Assembly: GCF_000717875.1 (NCBI RefSeq)
Contig: NZ_JOCT01000022.1
Span: 113,966-177,965 of the forward strand
From: Streptomyces sp. NRRL S-455
GTDB lineage: Bacteria > Actinomycetota > Actinomycetes > Streptomycetales > Streptomycetaceae
Direction: 5' to 3'
Length of the DNA: 64,000 nt
A program made the position numbers and the translations under genes. Shown piece by piece: positions 63,018 to 64,000 of this stretch; the stretch's first letter is position 1, and every line of letters starts with the position of its first letter. Under the pieces are notes generated by a model. That model made no database searches, was not told where the DNA came from, and saw only the letters and a list, made by a program, of their open reading frames with translations.

Positions 63018-64000
63018 GTGCCCATGACCGATCGGCGGCGCCGTGAACACGACCTCCTCGGCGACCGGGAGGTGCCGGCCGAGGCGTACTGGGGCATCCA
63101 CACGGCGCGTGCCGTGGAGAACTTCCCGATCACCGGCACGGCGATCTCCGCGTACCCGCACCTGGTCGACGCCCTCGCCGCCGTGAAGGAGGCCGCCGCT
63201 CTCGCCAACCGCGACCTCGGTCTGCTCTCCCCGCGGAAGGCCGACGCGATCGCCGCCGCCTGCCGGGAGATCAGGGGCGGAAGGCTGCACGACCAGTTCG
63301 TGGTCGACGTCGTCCAGGGTGGCGCGGGGACCTCGACGAACATGAACGCCAACGAGGTGATCGCCAACCGGGCCCTCGAACTGCTCGGCCACGCCAAGGG
63401 CGACTACCGCCACCTGCATCCGAACGAGGACGTCAATCTCGGCCAGTCCACCAACGACGTCTACCCGACGGCGGTCAAGGTGGCCACCGTCGCGGCCGTG
63501 CGGGAACTGCTCGCCGCCATGACCGTGCTGGGCGACGCCTTCGCCGCCAAGGCCGAGGAGTTCCGCGACGTCCTGAAGATGGGCCGCACCCAGCTCCAGG
63601 ACGCCGTCCCCATGACGCTCGGCCAGGAGTTCTCGGCGTACGCGGTGATGCTGGAGGAGGACCGGAGCCGACTGGACGAAGCCGTCCTGCTCGTCCACGA
63701 GATCAACCTCGGCGCCACGGCCATAGGCACCGGCCTCAACGCCCCCGCCGGATACGCCGAGGCGGCCCGCCGCCATCTCGCGGCCATCACCGGGCTCGAG
63801 TTGACGACCGCGGCCAACCTGGTGGAGGCGACCCAGGACTGCGGCGCCTTCGTCCAGATGTCCGGCGTGCTCAAGCGCATCGCGGTCAAGCTCTCCAAGA
63901 CCTGCAACGACCTGCGGCTGCTCTCCTCCGGTCCGCGGGCCGGGCTCGGCGAGATCAACCTCCCGCCGGTGCAGGCCGGTTCGTCCATCATGCCCGGCAA
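63018..64000 (+). CDS. aspA: Aspartate ammonia-lyase (aspartase), 3' end outside window
   Basis: This partial frame of 327 codons in the fumarase/aspartase superfamily shows [53 protein letters not shown] and, at the very edge, the catalytic-loop signature GSSIMPG. The NDVYPTAV and LQDAVP variants favour aspartase over fumarase. It converts aspartate to fumarate and ammonia. AAAGGA is 7 nt before the GTG at 63018, a better spacing than for the ATG at 63024. Confidence 0.9.
   Translation, partial: MPMTDRRRREHDLLGDREVPAEAYWGIHTARAVENFPITGTAISAYPHLVDALAAVKEAAALANRDLGLLSPRKADAIAAACREIRGGRLHDQFVVDVVQGGAGTSTNMNANEVIANRALELLGHAKGDYRHLHPNEDVNLGQSTNDVYPTAVKVATVAAVRELLAAMTVLGDAFAAKAEEFRDVLKMGRTQLQDAVPMTLGQEFSAYAVMLEEDRSRLDEAVLLVHEINLGATAIGTGLNAPAGYAEAARRHLAAITGLELTTAANLVEATQDCGAFVQMSGVLKRIAVKLSKTCNDLRLLSSGPRAGLGEINLPPVQAGSSIMPG

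Overview
The window comes from a high-GC actinomycete, almost certainly a Streptomyces. The evidence is a GC-saturated third codon position, many GTG and TTG starts behind purine-rich ribosome sites, twin-arginine lipoproteins, CBM2 cellulases behind CebR-type operators, DUF5753 and FCD-type GntR regulators, and promoters of the streptomycete SigB type. It looks like chromosome-arm territory rich in secreted polysaccharide enzymes and adaptive functions. I see no tRNA, rRNA, CRISPR array, prophage or intact insertion sequence.

Left part (1-13 kb): a minus-strand sugar locus. A ROK regulator is followed by a ribose-type ABC importer (ATPase, permease, Tat lipoprotein), a Gfo/Idh/MocA oxidoreductase and a TIM-barrel isomerase-like protein. 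Behind its own terminator comes a very large secreted protein combining sugar dehydrogenase, PKD, ThuA and DUF1080 domains. The set fits import and breakdown of a glycoside through 3-keto-sugar chemistry. A thioesterase, a GntR regulator and a stand-alone FabH follow.

13-16 kb: an oxalate/formate-type transporter with an overlapping small partner protein, a remnant of a formate dehydrogenase iron-sulfur region, and an intact fdhD. This reads as a decayed formate dehydrogenase locus. Two short dispersed repeats sit in frame inside these genes.

16-36 kb: secreted enzymes and general metabolism. A sialidase with a LamG domain is followed by a membrane-anchored propeller-like protein, a BASS-type transporter with a divergent LysR, an acyl-CoA ligase, an aldo/keto reductase and a methyltransferase. 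A plant cell-wall block follows: GH6 and GH48 cellulases diverging from a region with two CebR-type boxes, a GH74 xyloglucanase and a PL11 rhamnogalacturonan lyase.

36-45 kb: small regulators, PhhB, an orphan diverged NarJ with no nitrate reductase, a secreted LamG protein, and a CorA-like/GDPD/DnaK gene set. The set has a SigB-type promoter at its head and a HAIR-like (HspR) element in front of dnaK.

45-64 kb: stress-related genes. These are OsmC, a phosphodiesterase, two metallo-beta-lactamase-fold proteins, DedA, a lysine-less aminotransferase-fold protein, a repeat-bearing surface protein broken by a 2-bp deletion, a SigB-family sigma factor, a pyruvate-oxidase-like ThDP enzyme, DUF2795, CBS and DJ-1/PfpI proteins, and a baeRF protein. 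Several carry GNNT-N14/15-GGGTAY-like promoters, which suggests a local general-stress regulon. The window ends with an ABC-F protein and a LysR divergent from aspartase, which runs off the edge.
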